Below, one piece after another: positions 1 through 15,300 of a DNA stretch of 64,000 nucleotides. The position numbers were made by a program, and so were the translations under genes. The stretch is taken from positions 124,001 to 188,000 of the forward strand of contig NZ_CADESW010000007.1 in NCBI RefSeq assembly GCF_902830275.1, written 5' to 3'. The notes beneath the pieces are model-generated. The model ran no database searches. It was not told where the DNA came from and saw only the letters and a program-made list of their open reading frames with translations. The stretch is from Burkholderia stagnalis (lineage in GTDB: Bacteria; Pseudomonadota; Gammaproteobacteria; Burkholderiales; Burkholderiaceae). Every line of letters begins with the position of its first letter. Positions within the stretch are counted from its first letter, which is position 1.

Positions 1-82
1 GCGCGTGACGGTCGGCGACGAAGTGCTCGACTCTTCGGTTCGCGCGCGCCTTGCTTCGATGCAGGCTGCCTTGACCGCCTGA
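1..82 (+). CDS. atpH: ATP synthase delta subunit, C-terminal end (5' partial)
   Basis: This is the last 26 codons of the F1 delta subunit, which links the F1 head to the peripheral stalk. Reading from base 2, the frame ends in [14 protein letters not shown] and a TGA at 80-82, a typical proteobacterial AtpH C-terminus (seen in the sequence; family from memory). The gene starts outside the window. atpA follows after 44 bases with its own AGGAG ribosome binding site, so this is the usual atp operon order. Confidence 0.85.
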   Translation, partial: RVTVGDEVLDSSVRARLASMQAALTA

Positions 83-126
83 GCGCCGCGCCGGCACGCA
101 ACAGAATTGACTATCAGGAGCGAATA

Positions 127-1668
127 ATGCAACTCAATCCCTCTGAGATCAGCGAGCTGATCAAGAGCCGGATCCAGGGCCTTGAAGCGAGCGCGGACGT
201 TCGCAACCAGGGCACCGTGATCTCCGTGACCGACGGTATCGTGCGTATCCACGGCCTGTCGGACGTGATGCAGGGCGAAATGCTCGAGTTCCCGGGCAAC
301 ACGTTCGGCCTCGCGCTGAACCTCGAGCGCGACTCGGTCGGCGCGGTGATTCTCGGCGAATACGAACACATCTCGGAAGGCGACATCGTCAAGACGACGG
401 GCCGCATTCTCGAAGTCCCGGTTGGCCCGGAACTCGTCGGCCGCGTGGTCGATGCGCTCGGCAACCCGATCGACGGCAAGGGCCCGGTCAACGCGAAGCT
501 GACCGATGCGATCGAAAAGATCGCCCCGGGCGTGATCTGGCGCAAGTCGGTGTCGCAGCCGGTGCAGACCGGCCTGAAGTCGATCGACTCGATGGTGCCG
601 ATCGGCCGTGGCCAGCGTGAGCTGATCATCGGCGACCGTCAGTGCGGCAAGACCGCGGTGGCGCTCGACACGATCATCAACCAGAAGGGCAAGGACCTGA
701 TCTGTATCTACGTCGCGATCGGCCAGAAGGCTTCGTCGATCATGAACGTGGTTCGCAAGCTGGAAGAAACCGGCGCGATGGAATACACGATCGTCGTCGC
801 CGCTTCGGCATCGGATTCCGCCGCGATGCAGTACCTCGCACCGTATGCGGGCTGCACGATGGGCGAATACTTCCGCGACCGCGGCCAGGACGCGCTGATC
901 ATCTATGACGACTTGACCAAGCAGGCTTGGGCATACCGTCAGATCTCGCTGCTGCTGCGCCGCCCGCCGGGCCGTGAAGCATACCCGGGCGACGTGTTCT
1001 ATCTGCACTCGCGTCTGCTCGAGCGCGCGGCTCGCGTGTCGGAAGAGTACGTCGAGAAGTTCACGAACGGCGAAGTGAAGGGCAAGAGCGGCTCGCTGAC
1101 GGCACTGCCGGTCATCGAAACGCAAGCGGGCGACGTGACCGCGTTCGTTCCGACGAACGTGATCTCGATCACCGACGGCCAGATCTTCCTGGAAACCGAC
1201 CTGTTCAACGCAGGCATCCGCCCGGCAATCAACGCCGGCGTGTCGGTGTCGCGCGTCGGTGGCGCCGCGCAGACGAAGGTCGTGAAGAAGCTGTCGGGCG
1301 GTATCCGTACCGACCTCGCGCAGTATCGTGAACTCGCAGCGTTCGCGCAGTTCGCGTCGGACCTCGACGAAGCGACCCGCAAGCAGCTCGAGCGCGGCCG
1401 CCGCGTGACGGAACTGCTGAAGCAGCCGCAGTACCAGCCGCTGCAGGTGTGGGAACTGGCCGTGTCGCTGTACGCCGCGAACAACGGCTACTTCGACGAC
1501 CTCGACGTCAAGCAAGTGCTGCCGTTCGAGAAGGGCCTGCGCGAATTCCTGAAGACCAGCCACGCTGACCTCATCAAGCGCATCGAAGACACCAAGGATC
1601 TCTCGAAGGACGACGAAGGCGCGCTGCGCGCGGCGATCGAATCCTTCAAGAAGTCGGGTGCCTATTGA
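127..1668 (+). CDS. atpA: F1F0 ATP synthase subunit alpha
   Basis: Non-catalytic nucleotide-binding subunit of the F1 head, which alternates with beta in the hexamer. The 513-residue length is that of the family. The P-loop GDRQCGKT is at residues 169-176, followed by the conserved alpha-subunit segments. The ATG is preceded by AGGAG at 117-121. It sits between atpH and atpG in the standard operon. Identification is secure; nothing unusual was seen in the coding sequence. Confidence 0.98.
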   Translation: MQLNPSEISELIKSRIQGLEASADVRNQGTVISVTDGIVRIHGLSDVMQGEMLEFPGNTFGLALNLERDSVGAVILGEYEHISEGDIVKTTGRILEVPVGPELVGRVVDALGNPIDGKGPVNAKLTDAIEKIAPGVIWRKSVSQPVQTGLKSIDSMVPIGRGQRELIIGDRQCGKTAVALDTIINQKGKDLICIYVAIGQKASSIMNVVRKLEETGAMEYTIVVAASASDSAAMQYLAPYAGCTMGEYFRDRGQDALIIYDDLTKQAWAYRQISLLLRRPPGREAYPGDVFYLHSRLLERAARVSEEYVEKFTNGEVKGKSGSLTALPVIETQAGDVTAFVPTNVISITDGQIFLETDLFNAGIRPAINAGVSVSRVGGAAQTKVVKKLSGGIRTDLAQYRELAAFAQFASDLDEATRKQLERGRRVTELLKQPQYQPLQVWELAVSLYAANNGYFDDLDVKQVLPFEKGLREFLKTSHADLIKRIEDTKDLSKDDEGALRAAIESFKKSGAY

Positions 1669-1738
1669 TCCGCGCGTGAACACTGAGGCCGCGCGGGCCG
1701 CTTGACGCGCCCGCGCTGCTTCGGTCAAGGAGCAAGCT

Positions 1739-4080
<2,342 letters not shown>

Positions 4081-4179
4081 AGGTCGGGTGTAACGCAGCG
4101 GGTGCCGGCCCGCGGCGTATCGATACGCGTGATGTATCGGTGCGCCGCTTCGGCACCCACGTAATACGCTCAACCGTGC

Positions 4180-4230
4180 CTTGCATGGGACGGGGGTAAG
4201 CGCTGAAGCGCTCACTCCCGCCGACAGGAG
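4180..4230 (+). repeat. TTGCATGGG-hairpin element, copy A (upstream of atpC)
   Basis: A short element begins TTGCATGGG, continues into a GC-rich self-complementary part (AAGCGC...AAGCGCT) and ends CCGACAGGAG, where its last bases form the atpC ribosome binding site. A near-identical arrangement lies at 23020-23070, and related ones at 20858-20896, 21765-21795 and 42022-42056. All lie immediately upstream of a start codon on the same strand. Whether this is a mobile palindromic repeat or a shared control element cannot be decided from the window. Confidence 0.45.
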
Positions 4231-4235
4231 TCGAT

Positions 4236-4661
4236 ATGGCAACCATCAAAGTAGACGTCGTCAGCGCGGAAGAGCAGATCTTCTCGGGCGAGGCGAAATT
4301 CGTCGCGCTGCCTGGCGAATCGGGTGAGCTGGGCATTCTGCCGGGCCACACGCCGCTGATCACGCGGATTCGTCCGGGTGCGGTGCGCATCGAAGCCGAA
4401 AACGGCAACGACGAATTCGTGTTCGTCGCGGGCGGCATTCTCGAAGTGCAGCCGGGCGCCGTGACGGTGCTCGCCGACACCGCGATCCGCGGCAAGGATC
4501 TCGACTCGGCGAAGGCCGAGGAAGCGCGCAAGCGCGCCGAGGAGACGCTGCAGAACGCGAAGTCGGACATCGACCTCGCGAAGGCGCAATCCGAGCTCGC
4601 GACCGCGATGGCGCAGCTCGAAGCGATCCAGCGTCTGGCGAAGATCCGCAGCCGGCACTGA
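4236..4661 (+). CDS. atpC: F1F0 ATP synthase subunit epsilon
   Basis: Last gene of the atp operon. The epsilon subunit sits at the base of the rotor and can inhibit hydrolysis. The 141-residue product starts [20 protein letters not shown], followed by the beta-sandwich domain (about 1-85, with [12 protein letters not shown]) and a C-terminal helical pair rich in Ala and Lys. CAGGAG precedes the ATG. A strong intrinsic terminator follows at 4687-4712. Confidence 0.97.
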   Translation: MATIKVDVVSAEEQIFSGEAKFVALPGESGELGILPGHTPLITRIRPGAVRIEAENGNDEFVFVAGGILEVQPGAVTVLADTAIRGKDLDSAKAEEARKRAEETLQNAKSDIDLAKAQSELATAMAQLEAIQRLAKIRSRH

Positions 4662-4686
4662 GCCAGCCGCGCATCACGCGAAAGAA

Positions 4687-4712
4687 AGCAGCCTCCGGGC
4701 TGCTTTTTTTTC
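4687..4712 (+). terminator. Rho-independent terminator of the atp operon
   Basis: AGCAGCC and GGCTGCT form a perfect 7-bp stem with loop TCCG (4694-4697), followed by eight T residues. It lies 26 bases after the atpC stop codon. Confidence 0.92.
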
Positions 4713-4830
4713 GTCCGATTTCAGGCCGAGTGTGCTTTTCCGTCCGGTCGCCGGGGATCGATGTCAGAGTGTCGTCAGCGGAGCGCGTTATCGTCCGCTG
4801 GATCAGGCTGACACAAGAGACGGAGACATC

Positions 4831-6558
4831 ATGGCTGCAGACTCACGCGTGGGGGCGCTGATCGCGCCCGAAAACGGCTTGTCGTACGTGCGCGGCGCGA
4901 CCGACGTGCCGCTATCCGAAGCGACGATCGGACAGTTCCTGCGGGAGACCGCCGAACGCTTTCCCGACCGGCCGGCCGTGGTGTTTCGCGAGCAGCGCGT
5001 GCGCTGGACCTGGCGTGCGTTCGCGGACGAGGTCGACGCGCTGGCCGCGGGCCTCGCCGCGCTCGGCATCGGCAAGGGCGACCGCGTCGGCATCTGGTCG
5101 CCGAACCGCAGCGAATGGCTGCTGACCCAGTTCGCGACCGCGCGCATCGGCGCGATTCTCGTCAACCTCAACCCGGCCTACCGGCTCGCGGAACTCGAGT
5201 ATGCGCTGAACAAGGTCCGCTGCACGGCGGTGATCACCGCGGAGCGCTTCAAGTCGTCCGGCTACGTCGAGATGCTGCAGACGATCGCGCCGGAGCTGGC
5301 GAGCGCGGCGCCGGGCGCGCTGCATGCCGCGCGCGTGCCGAGCCTGCGCACCATCGTGTCGATGGGCGACGTCGCGCCGGCCGGCATGTTCCGTTTCACC
5401 GACGTGATCGCGCGCGGCCGCGACGCGCTCGACCCCGCGGCGCTCGACGCGCTCGGCGCGACGCTCGCGTCGACCGACCCGATCAACATCCAGTTCACGA
5501 GCGGCACGACCGGCAGCCCGAAGGGCGCGACGCTCACGCACCGCAACGTCGTCAACAACGCGCGCTCGATCGCGATGGCGATGCGCTTCAGCGAGCAGGA
5601 TGCGCTCTGCATCCCGGTGCCGCTGTATCACTGCTTCGGGATGGTGCTGTCGGTGCTCGCCTGCGTGTCGACGGGCGCCGCGATGGTGTTTCCCGGCGAG
5701 GCGTTCGACCCGGCCGCGACGCTCGCCGCGGTCGCGGAGGAGCGCTGCACCGCGCTGCACGGCGTGCCGACGATGTTCATCGCGGAGCTCGACCATCCGG
5801 ATTTCGCGAAGTACGACCTGTCGACGCTGCGCACCGGCATCATGGCCGGCTCGCCGTGCCCGATCGAGACGATGAAGCGCGTCGTGTCGCAGATGCACAT
5901 GTCCGAGGTGACGATCGCGTACGGGATGACGGAGACGAGCCCCGTGTCGTTCCACAGCTCGACCGACGATCCGCTCGAGAAGCGCACGACGACGGTCGGC
6001 CGCATCCAGCCGCACCTGGAAGTGAAGGTCATCGATCCGAGCGGCGGCACCGTGCCGGTCGGGGAGACGGGCGAGCTGTGCACGAAGGGCTACTCGGTGA
6101 TGCTCGGCTACTGGGACGACGACGAGAAGACGCGCGACGTGCTGGTGGACGGCTGGATGCACACGGGCGACCTCGCGACGATCGACGCGGACGGCTACTG
6201 CAACATCGTCGGCCGCCTGAAGGACATGCTGATCCGCGGCGGCGAGAACATCTACCCGCGCGAGATCGAGGAGTTCCTGTTTCGGCATCCGAAGATTCAG
6301 AGCGCGCAGGTGTTCGGCGTGCCGGACGCGAAGTACGGCGAGGAAGTGTGCGCGTGGATCGTGCTGCGCGCGGGCGAGCAGATGAGCGAGGACGACGTGC
6401 GTGCCTTCTGCAACGGGCAGATCGCGCACTACAAGATCCCGCGCTACATCCGCTTCGTCGACGAGCTGCCGATGACGGTGACGGGGAAGGTGCAGAAGTT
6501 CATCATGCGCCAGCGCATGATCGACGAGCTGAAGCTCGACGTGCAGAAGACCGCGTGA
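4831..6558 (+). CDS. AMP-dependent acyl-CoA synthetase (fatty-acid CoA ligase family)
   Basis: Activates a carboxylic acid to its acyl-CoA through an acyl-adenylate (family knowledge; the substrate is not readable from sequence). The 575 residues carry the P-loop-like [11 protein letters not shown] near residue 222, the adenylation motif YGMTETSP, the GWMHTGDLA hinge region and a C-terminal lysine in TVTGKVQKF. The ATG at 4831 was chosen because [16 protein letters not shown] starts the conserved protein; the frame is open upstream but without homologous residues. It stands alone after the atp terminator. A second ligase of the same superfamily lies at 17628-19136. Confidence 0.88.
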   Translation: MAADSRVGALIAPENGLSYVRGATDVPLSEATIGQFLRETAERFPDRPAVVFREQRVRWTWRAFADEVDALAAGLAALGIGKGDRVGIWSPNRSEWLLTQFATARIGAILVNLNPAYRLAELEYALNKVRCTAVITAERFKSSGYVEMLQTIAPELASAAPGALHAARVPSLRTIVSMGDVAPAGMFRFTDVIARGRDALDPAALDALGATLASTDPINIQFTSGTTGSPKGATLTHRNVVNNARSIAMAMRFSEQDALCIPVPLYHCFGMVLSVLACVSTGAAMVFPGEAFDPAATLAAVAEERCTALHGVPTMFIAELDHPDFAKYDLSTLRTGIMAGSPCPIETMKRVVSQMHMSEVTIAYGMTETSPVSFHSSTDDPLEKRTTTVGRIQPHLEVKVIDPSGGTVPVGETGELCTKGYSVMLGYWDDDEKTRDVLVDGWMHTGDLATIDADGYCNIVGRLKDMLIRGGENIYPREIEEFLFRHPKIQSAQVFGVPDAKYGEEVCAWIVLRAGEQMSEDDVRAFCNGQIAHYKIPRYIRFVDELPMTVTGKVQKFIMRQRMIDELKLDVQKTA

Positions 6559-6604
6559 CGCGCGCAACGTGACGGCCTGCGGGCCGTTACGTTTTCGATG
6601 GACG

Positions 6605-6630
6605 AAAAAAAGCGGGCTTATTAGCCCGCT
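6605..6630 (-). terminator. Intrinsic terminator read on the minus strand
   Basis: AGCGGGCT (6611-6618) and AGCCCGCT (6623-6630) form a perfect 8-bp stem. Read on the minus strand the hairpin is followed by a run of T residues (A6605-A6610 on the plus strand). It ends transcripts coming leftward through the 6650-6853 structured region, and could also protect the end of the acyl-CoA ligase gene, although no T-run follows on the plus strand. Confidence 0.8.
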
Positions 6631-6856
6631 AAAAACCACACGCTACGGGGTTAGCGCGAGGAGACCAAAGATGGAACGCGTCCGGAGGGAAGACCGGAAA
6701 CGACTCCAACAAGGATGCCCCTGGGTAGGGCTTCGGTACATGACCGACGGGCTCGCAGCGCTTCGCGTCCGCTCACACTTGGCACACGAGACCGCATCCG
6801 TGTTGAAACCGTTGAAGGCCATTGTGGGCGAATTGATGTGCCCTCGCGGTAACAAA
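6605..6856 (-). ncRNA. Candidate structured non-coding RNA (unassigned family)
   Basis: GTTAGCGCGAGG at 6650-6661 is complementary at 11 of 12 positions to CCTCGCGGTAAC at 6842-6853, which would close a domain of about 200 nt. Inside it GGATGC (6713-6718) pairs with GCATCC (6794-6799), and TCGGT/ACCGA (6733-6747) makes a local hairpin. On the minus strand the closing stem is followed about 20 nt later by a strong intrinsic terminator, so the minus strand is the likely transcript. The dimensions resemble 6S RNA, but I cannot confirm a family. A 70-codon minus-strand open frame (6643-6855) spans the same bases and is a less likely alternative. The promoter was not identified. Confidence 0.45.
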
Positions 6857-7254
6857 GTGTTTCAGGTTGTAACGCCCGCCAGATAAGGCTTTCCGGGATT
6901 TTTTGCTGTTTTACGTGATCCTGAAAAGGTCATTTTTACCAATATTTCCGCAACTGTTTTCATGGCGTGCGCGTGATGCGTTTTTCATGCGTGTTAGGCT
7001 CGACGAAGTTCACAATCACACGCGAAAAAATGCATCGCGCCGGGGCCTCGGTCGAGAACGATTCAATCATCAGAAAGATTTTGAAACGTGATCGGGTGAT
7101 CGAGTAGTCGGCCTTTCGGATAAACCTGATCATCCGAACCATGGCGTCGCCGAAACCAGGCAGCAGGCCGGCCCGGATCGCGACGGTCAACCCGGTGCTC
7201 CACGGGCCGCGCGTCGGCCGCCGCCTTCCCGGCACGCGCGGTGCCGCGTGCGCA
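6857..7254. other. Intergenic region of lower GC, no confident gene
   Basis: About 400 bases between the candidate RNA and the end of the PheC-like gene. It is clearly richer in A/T than its surroundings, as expected for promoter DNA feeding leftward transcription into the candidate RNA. The inverted repeat TTCGGAT...ATCCGAA (7115-7121 / 7132-7138) lies near the 3' end of the dehydratase gene. A 62-codon plus-strand open frame at 6903-7091 has no recognisable motif or good ribosome binding site and is not called. Confidence 0.4.
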
Positions 7255-8058
7255 TCACTTCAGCCACTTGTCCGAGATCGCCTGGAATTCGCCGTTCGAC
7301 AGCGCCAGGTGCAGCCATTGATCGACGTATTGCTGGAACACGACGTCGCCGCGCGGCACCATGTACGCCTTCTCGCCGAACTGGAGCGGCTTGTCCGGGT
7401 GCACCGAGCACAGGCCCGGATTCAGCTTTTGCTGCAGCAGCGTCTCGGACGCGTCGGTGACCATCACGTCCGCCTTGCCCGCGAGGATCTGCTTGAAGAT
7501 CGTCACGTTGTCCGGGTAGACGGTGACGTTCGCGTGCGTGAAATGCTGCTTCGCAAAACGCTCGTTGGTGCCGCCGGGATTCACGATCACGCGCGTCTCG
7601 GGCCGGTCGATCTGCGCGACGCTCTGGTATTTGTCGGCATCCGCGCAGCGCGCGATCGGCGTCTTGCCGTCGGTCATGTACGGCTGCGTGAAGAACGCGC
7701 GCTTCTGGCGCTCGAGCGAGGTCGATACGCCGCCCACCGCGATGTCGCATTTCGCGACGAAATCGGCGGTCAGGGTCGGCCAGCTCGTCTTCACGTAGTC
7801 GGCCTTCACGCCGAGCGATTTCGCGAGCGCGTCCGCCATGTCGATGTCGATGCCCTCGAACCGGCCGTCGGTGCGGTAGTACGAATACGGCTTGTAGTCG
7901 CCGGTCGTGCACACGCGCAGCGCGCCGCGCGCGAGCACCTCGTCGAGCCGCGAGCCGGCGGCGGGGGCCGCGCCCGCGTCGGCCGCGCAAGCAGTGCCCG
8001 CGGCGCTCGTCAGCAGTAGTGCGGCCGCGGCGAACGCGGCAAGCTTCGGCATCGTCAT
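7255..8058 (-). CDS. pheC: PheC-like periplasmic cyclohexadienyl dehydratase / amino-acid-binding-fold protein
   Basis: The 267-residue protein has a cleavable signal peptide (hydrophobic segment about 7-22, then AGTACA-A). The mature part follows PheC of Pseudomonas aeruginosa closely as I recall it: SRLDEVL, TTGDYKPYSY, TSWPTL, SLERQ, NPGGTNE, DNVTIFKQI. The acid described as catalytic in PheC is matched by Glu205 in TDASETLLQ. PheC converts prephenate to phenylpyruvate, or arogenate to phenylalanine, in the periplasm. The ATG at 8058 has GGAGGAG at good spacing; a frame extension to 8100 lacks a signal-peptide fit. Related binding-only proteins share the fold, so enzyme activity is inferred. 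No permease genes adjoin it. Confidence 0.72.
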   Translation of the reverse strand: MTMPKLAAFAAAALLLTSAAGTACAADAGAAPAAGSRLDEVLARGALRVCTTGDYKPYSYYRTDGRFEGIDIDMADALAKSLGVKADYVKTSWPTLTADFVAKCDIAVGGVSTSLERQKRAFFTQPYMTDGKTPIARCADADKYQSVAQIDRPETRVIVNPGGTNERFAKQHFTHANVTVYPDNVTIFKQILAGKADVMVTDASETLLQQKLNPGLCSVHPDKPLQFGEKAYMVPRGDVVFQQYVDQWLHLALSNGEFQAISDKWLK

Positions 8059-8207
8059 CGTGTCTCCTCCTTCCTCTGGTTCGATATGAGCGACGATCAT
8101 AACGGAGCCATCGCGCGCGTCATATGGCCGCCATCGGCCGCCGCGCGCGGCGCAAGCGCCCCGGTCCGGTAAAATGCGCTTTTGCCTCTCGCATCGTCGC
8201 TTCCACC

Positions 8208-9302
<1,095 letters not shown>

Positions 9303-9741
9303 TTGCAAGCGGGGCCATGCTGCGGTGCGGAGCGGCGATGTTTCGCGATCCGGGCTAAACAGGGCGCAACCCCGCCCGGACGGCCGATCCGCCGCTTGTC
9401 AAGACTTGACTTATACACATTTTCCACGTTGCAGCGCGGTAGAGCCCCGTATCGGTCAAATTACCTCGCTATTGTCGGGTAATTTGAATAGCAGCCTTAT
9501 GGAATAAGGCTTCGCGGCGACCGGCCGTATACCGGAAAAAGCAGTGGAAGGCACGACCCGACGCGCTTTCCGGGTGGTGGGCGGCGAGTTCTCAACAAAG
9601 TTATCCACAGGCCGGTCAGGGTATACGGCGATTCCTAATGCGAATCCAAAACTTAGCGCCGAATCTGAAGTTTTACTTTAAGTTCGCCGGCCCCACCCAT
9701 GCATTGGGGGGCGGAACCCGAACGGCGCGCGCCGGCGCGGG
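9303..9741. promoter_or_regulatory. hemE-priA intergenic region with DnaA boxes and inverted repeats
   Basis: No gene is supported here. Two perfect DnaA 9-mers (TTATNCACA) are present on the plus strand: TTATACACA at 9411-9419 and TTATCCACA at 9601-9609. TTTTCCACG directly follows the first and is a weaker match. Several perfect inverted repeats are also present: CAAATTACC/GGTAATTTG (9457-9465 / 9478-9486), GCCTTAT/ATAAGGC (9494-9500 / 9504-9510) and CCGTATACC/GGTATACGG (9525-9533 / 9620-9628). DnaA binding is inferred from the boxes only. Confidence 0.6.
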
Positions 9742-12036
<2,295 letters not shown>

Positions 12037-12236
12037 CGGCGCCCGGCGCCACGCGCGCGCACCGGCTGGTTTTCCCGCTATTCCCATTCCCCTTGTCATC
12101 CCGCTTCGCGCGGCGGTTCCGGCGCGTGTGCAACCGGGTTCCGTCCGGCGCCATACCGGGCCCGGGTTGCCCGCGCGTGTCCGCACGCGGCGGATCAGGG
12201 AAAATCCCGATCCCCCGACCACGGGCAACTCCTAGG

Positions 12237-12265
12237 TTGCGATCTCATAAGTAACTGATTATATT
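12237..12265 (+). promoter_or_regulatory. Sigma-70-type promoter of putA
   Basis: TTGCGA (12237-12242) and TATATT (12260-12265) are separated by exactly 17 bases in an A/T-rich island within very GC-rich DNA. Transcription would start near 12272, about 113 bases before the putA ATG. The -35 box overlaps a GTTGCG sequence, one base from the GTTGCA operator motif found just downstream. Confidence 0.7.
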
Positions 12266-12276
12266 CAATAAAATTG

Positions 12277-12314
12277 AGGTGCAACCATATACGAAATTGG
12301 GTTGCACCTTTTTA
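12277..12314 (+). promoter_or_regulatory. Putative PutA operator and terminator-like hairpin
   Basis: AGGTGCAACC (12277-12286) and GGTTGCACCT (12300-12309) form a perfect 10-bp inverted repeat followed by TTTTTATT. Each arm contains the GTTGCA core described for E. coli PutA operators (12280-12285 on minus, 12301-12306 on plus); another copy lies at 12129-12134 on the minus strand. The same bases look like an intrinsic terminator, which could end priA transcription or attenuate putA a few bases after its start site. Operator role is inferred from the motif and from the DNA-binding domain of the encoded PutA. Confidence 0.65.
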
Positions 12315-12384
12315 TTGTGTGCCGTAGGATTTCGCGCATCCTCTCACGTCACTGGCCGGCTTCCCGCCGGCGCACGAACCCACC

Positions 12385-15300
12385 ATGGCAAGCACCACCC
12401 TTGGCGTCAAAGTCGACGACCTGCTCCGCTCGCGCCTGAAAGACGCAGCCACGCGGCTCGAACGCACCCCCCACTGGCTCATCAAGCAGGCGATCTTCGC
12501 GTATCTCGAACGCATCGAGCACGGCCAGCTGCCGCCGGAGCTGTCCGGCCACAGCGGCGTGACCGATCTCGCCGACGGCCAGGCCGGCGAGGGCGACGAC
12601 GACAACTCCCCGCACCCGTTCCTCGAGTTCGCGCAGAACGTGCAACCGCAATCGGTGCTGCGCGCGGCGATCACGGCCGCGTACCGCCGCCCCGAGCCGG
12701 AGTGCGTGCCGTTCCTGATCGGCCAGGCGCGGCTGCCCGCGAACCTGTCGGCGGACGTGCAGGCGCTCGCCGGGCAGCTGGTCGAGGCGCTGCGCGAGAA
12801 GAGCTCGGGCGGCGGCGTCGAAGGGCTGATCCACGAATTCTCGCTGTCGAGCCAGGAAGGCGTCGCGCTGATGTGTCTCGCCGAGGCGCTGCTGCGCATT
12901 CCCGACCGCGCGACCCGCGACGCGCTGATCCGCGACAAGATCAGCAAGGGCGACTGGCGCTCGCACGTCGGCCACGCGCCGTCGCTGTTCGTGAACGCGG
13001 CGACCTGGGGGCTGATGATCACCGGCAAGCTCGTCACGACCAATAGCGAAGCGGGGCTGTCGTCGGCGCTCACGCGCCTGATCGGCCGCGGCGGCGAGCC
13101 GCTGATCCGCAAGGGCGTCGACATGGCGATGCGCCTGATGGGCGAGCAGTTCGTCACCGGCGAGACGATTTCCGAAGCGCTCGCGAACAGCCGCAAGTTC
13201 GAGGCGCGCGGCTTCCGCTACTCGTACGACATGCTCGGCGAAGCGGCGACGACCGAAGAAGATGCGCAGCGCTACTACGCATCGTACGAGCAGGCGATCC
13301 ACGCGATCGGCAAGGCGGCCGGCGGCCGCGGCATCTACGAAGGCCCCGGCATCTCGATCAAGCTGTCGGCGCTGCACGCGCGCTACTCGCGCTCGCAGCA
13401 GGACCGCACGATGAGCGAGCTGCTGCCGCGCGTGCGCGCGCTCGCGCTGCTTGCGCGCCGCTACGACATCGGCCTGAACATCGACGCGGAAGAAGCCGAC
13501 CGTCTCGAGCTGTCGCTCGACCTGCTCGAGGCGCTGTGCTTCGACCCGGAACTCGCGGGCTGGAACGGCATCGGCTTCGTCGTGCAGGGCTACCAGAAGC
13601 GCTGCCCGTTCGTGATCGACTACCTGATCGACCTCGCGCGCCGCAGCCGTCACCGCCTGATGATCCGCCTCGTGAAGGGCGCGTACTGGGATACCGAGAT
13701 CAAGCGGGCGCAGGTGGACGGCCTCGAAGGCTACCCGGTCTACACGCGCAAGATCTACACCGACGTGTCGTACCTCGCGTGCGCGAAGAAGCTGCTTGCC
13801 GCGCCGGACGCGGTCTACCCGCAGTTCGCGACGCACAACGCGTACACGCTGGCCGCGATCTATCACCTCGCGGGCCAGAACTACTACCCGGGCCAGTATG
13901 AATTCCAGTGCCTGCACGGGATGGGCGAGCCGCTGTACGAGGAAGTGACCGGCCGCGACAAGCTGAACCGCCCGTGCCGCGTGTACGCGCCGGTCGGCAC
14001 GCACGAGACGCTGCTCGCGTACCTCGTGCGCCGCCTGCTCGAGAACGGCGCGAACACGTCGTTCGTGAACCGCATCGCGGACAAGACCGTGTCGGTGAAG
14101 GAACTGGTCGCCGATCCGGTGGAGGAAGCGCTGAAGGTCACGCCGCTCGGCGCGCCGCACGCGAAGATCCCGCTGCCGCGCAACCTGTACGGCGACGAGC
14201 GCTTCAACTCGATGGGCCTCGACCTGTCGAACGAGCATCGCCTCGCGTCGCTGTCGTCCGCGCTGCTCGCGAGCGCGCACCACCCGTGGCGCGCCGCGCC
14301 GATGCTCGCCGACGACGCGCTCGCCGACGCGCCGGCCCGCGACGTGCGCAACCCGGCCGACCAGCGCGACGTGGTCGGCGCGGTCAGCGAAGCGACGGCC
14401 GAGCACGTGAGCGCCGCGCTCGCGCACGCGGTGGCCGCCGCGCCGATCTGGCAGGCGACGCCGGTCGATGCGCGCGCCGACTGTCTCGCGCGTGCCGCCG
14501 ACCTGCTCGAAGCGCAGATGCATACGCTGATGGGCCTGATCGTGCGCGAAGCGGGCAAGTCGCTGCCGAACGCCATTGCGGAAATCCGCGAGGCGGTCGA
14601 TTTCCTGCGCTACTACGCCGCGCAGATCCGCGACGAATTCTCGAACGACACGCACCGCCCGCTCGGCCCGGTCGTCTGTATCAGCCCGTGGAACTTCCCG
14701 CTCGCGATCTTCATGGGCCAGGTGGCCGCGGCGCTGGCCGCCGGCAACACGGTGCTCGCGAAGCCGGCCGAGCAGACGCCGCTGATCGCGGCCCAGGCCG
14801 TGCGCCTCTTGCGCGAGGCCGGCGTGCCGGCCGGCGCGGTGCAGCTGCTGCCGGGCACCGGCGAGACGGTCGGCGCGGCGCTGGTGGCCGACGCGCGCAC
14901 CCGCGCGGTGATGTTCACCGGCTCGACCGAAGTCGCGCGCCTGATCAACAAGACGCTGTCGGCGCGCCTCGACCCGGACGGCAAGCCGATTCCGCTGATC
15001 GCCGAAACGGGCGGCCAGAACGCGATGATCGTCGATTCGTCGGCGCTCGCCGAGCAGGTCGTCGCGGACGTGATGCAGTCGTCGTTCGACTCGGCCGGTC
15101 AACGGTGTTCGGCGCTGCGCGTTCTGTGTCTGCAGGACGACGTCGCCGACCGCACGCTGACGATGCTGAAGGGCGCGATGCAGGAACTCGCGCTCGGCAA
15201 CCCCGACCGCCTGTCGACGGACGTCGGCCCGGTGATCGACGGCGAGGCGAAGCAGACGATCGACACGCACGTCGCCGCGATGAAGGACAAGGGCCACGGC

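Noticed and set aside
6605..6856. tmRNA, RNase P RNA or SRP RNA
   Set aside because: None of their invariant strings (tmRNA tRNA-like end, RNase P GAGGAAAGUCC, SRP GGAAGGAAGCAGCC-type loop) is present. 6S RNA is left open.
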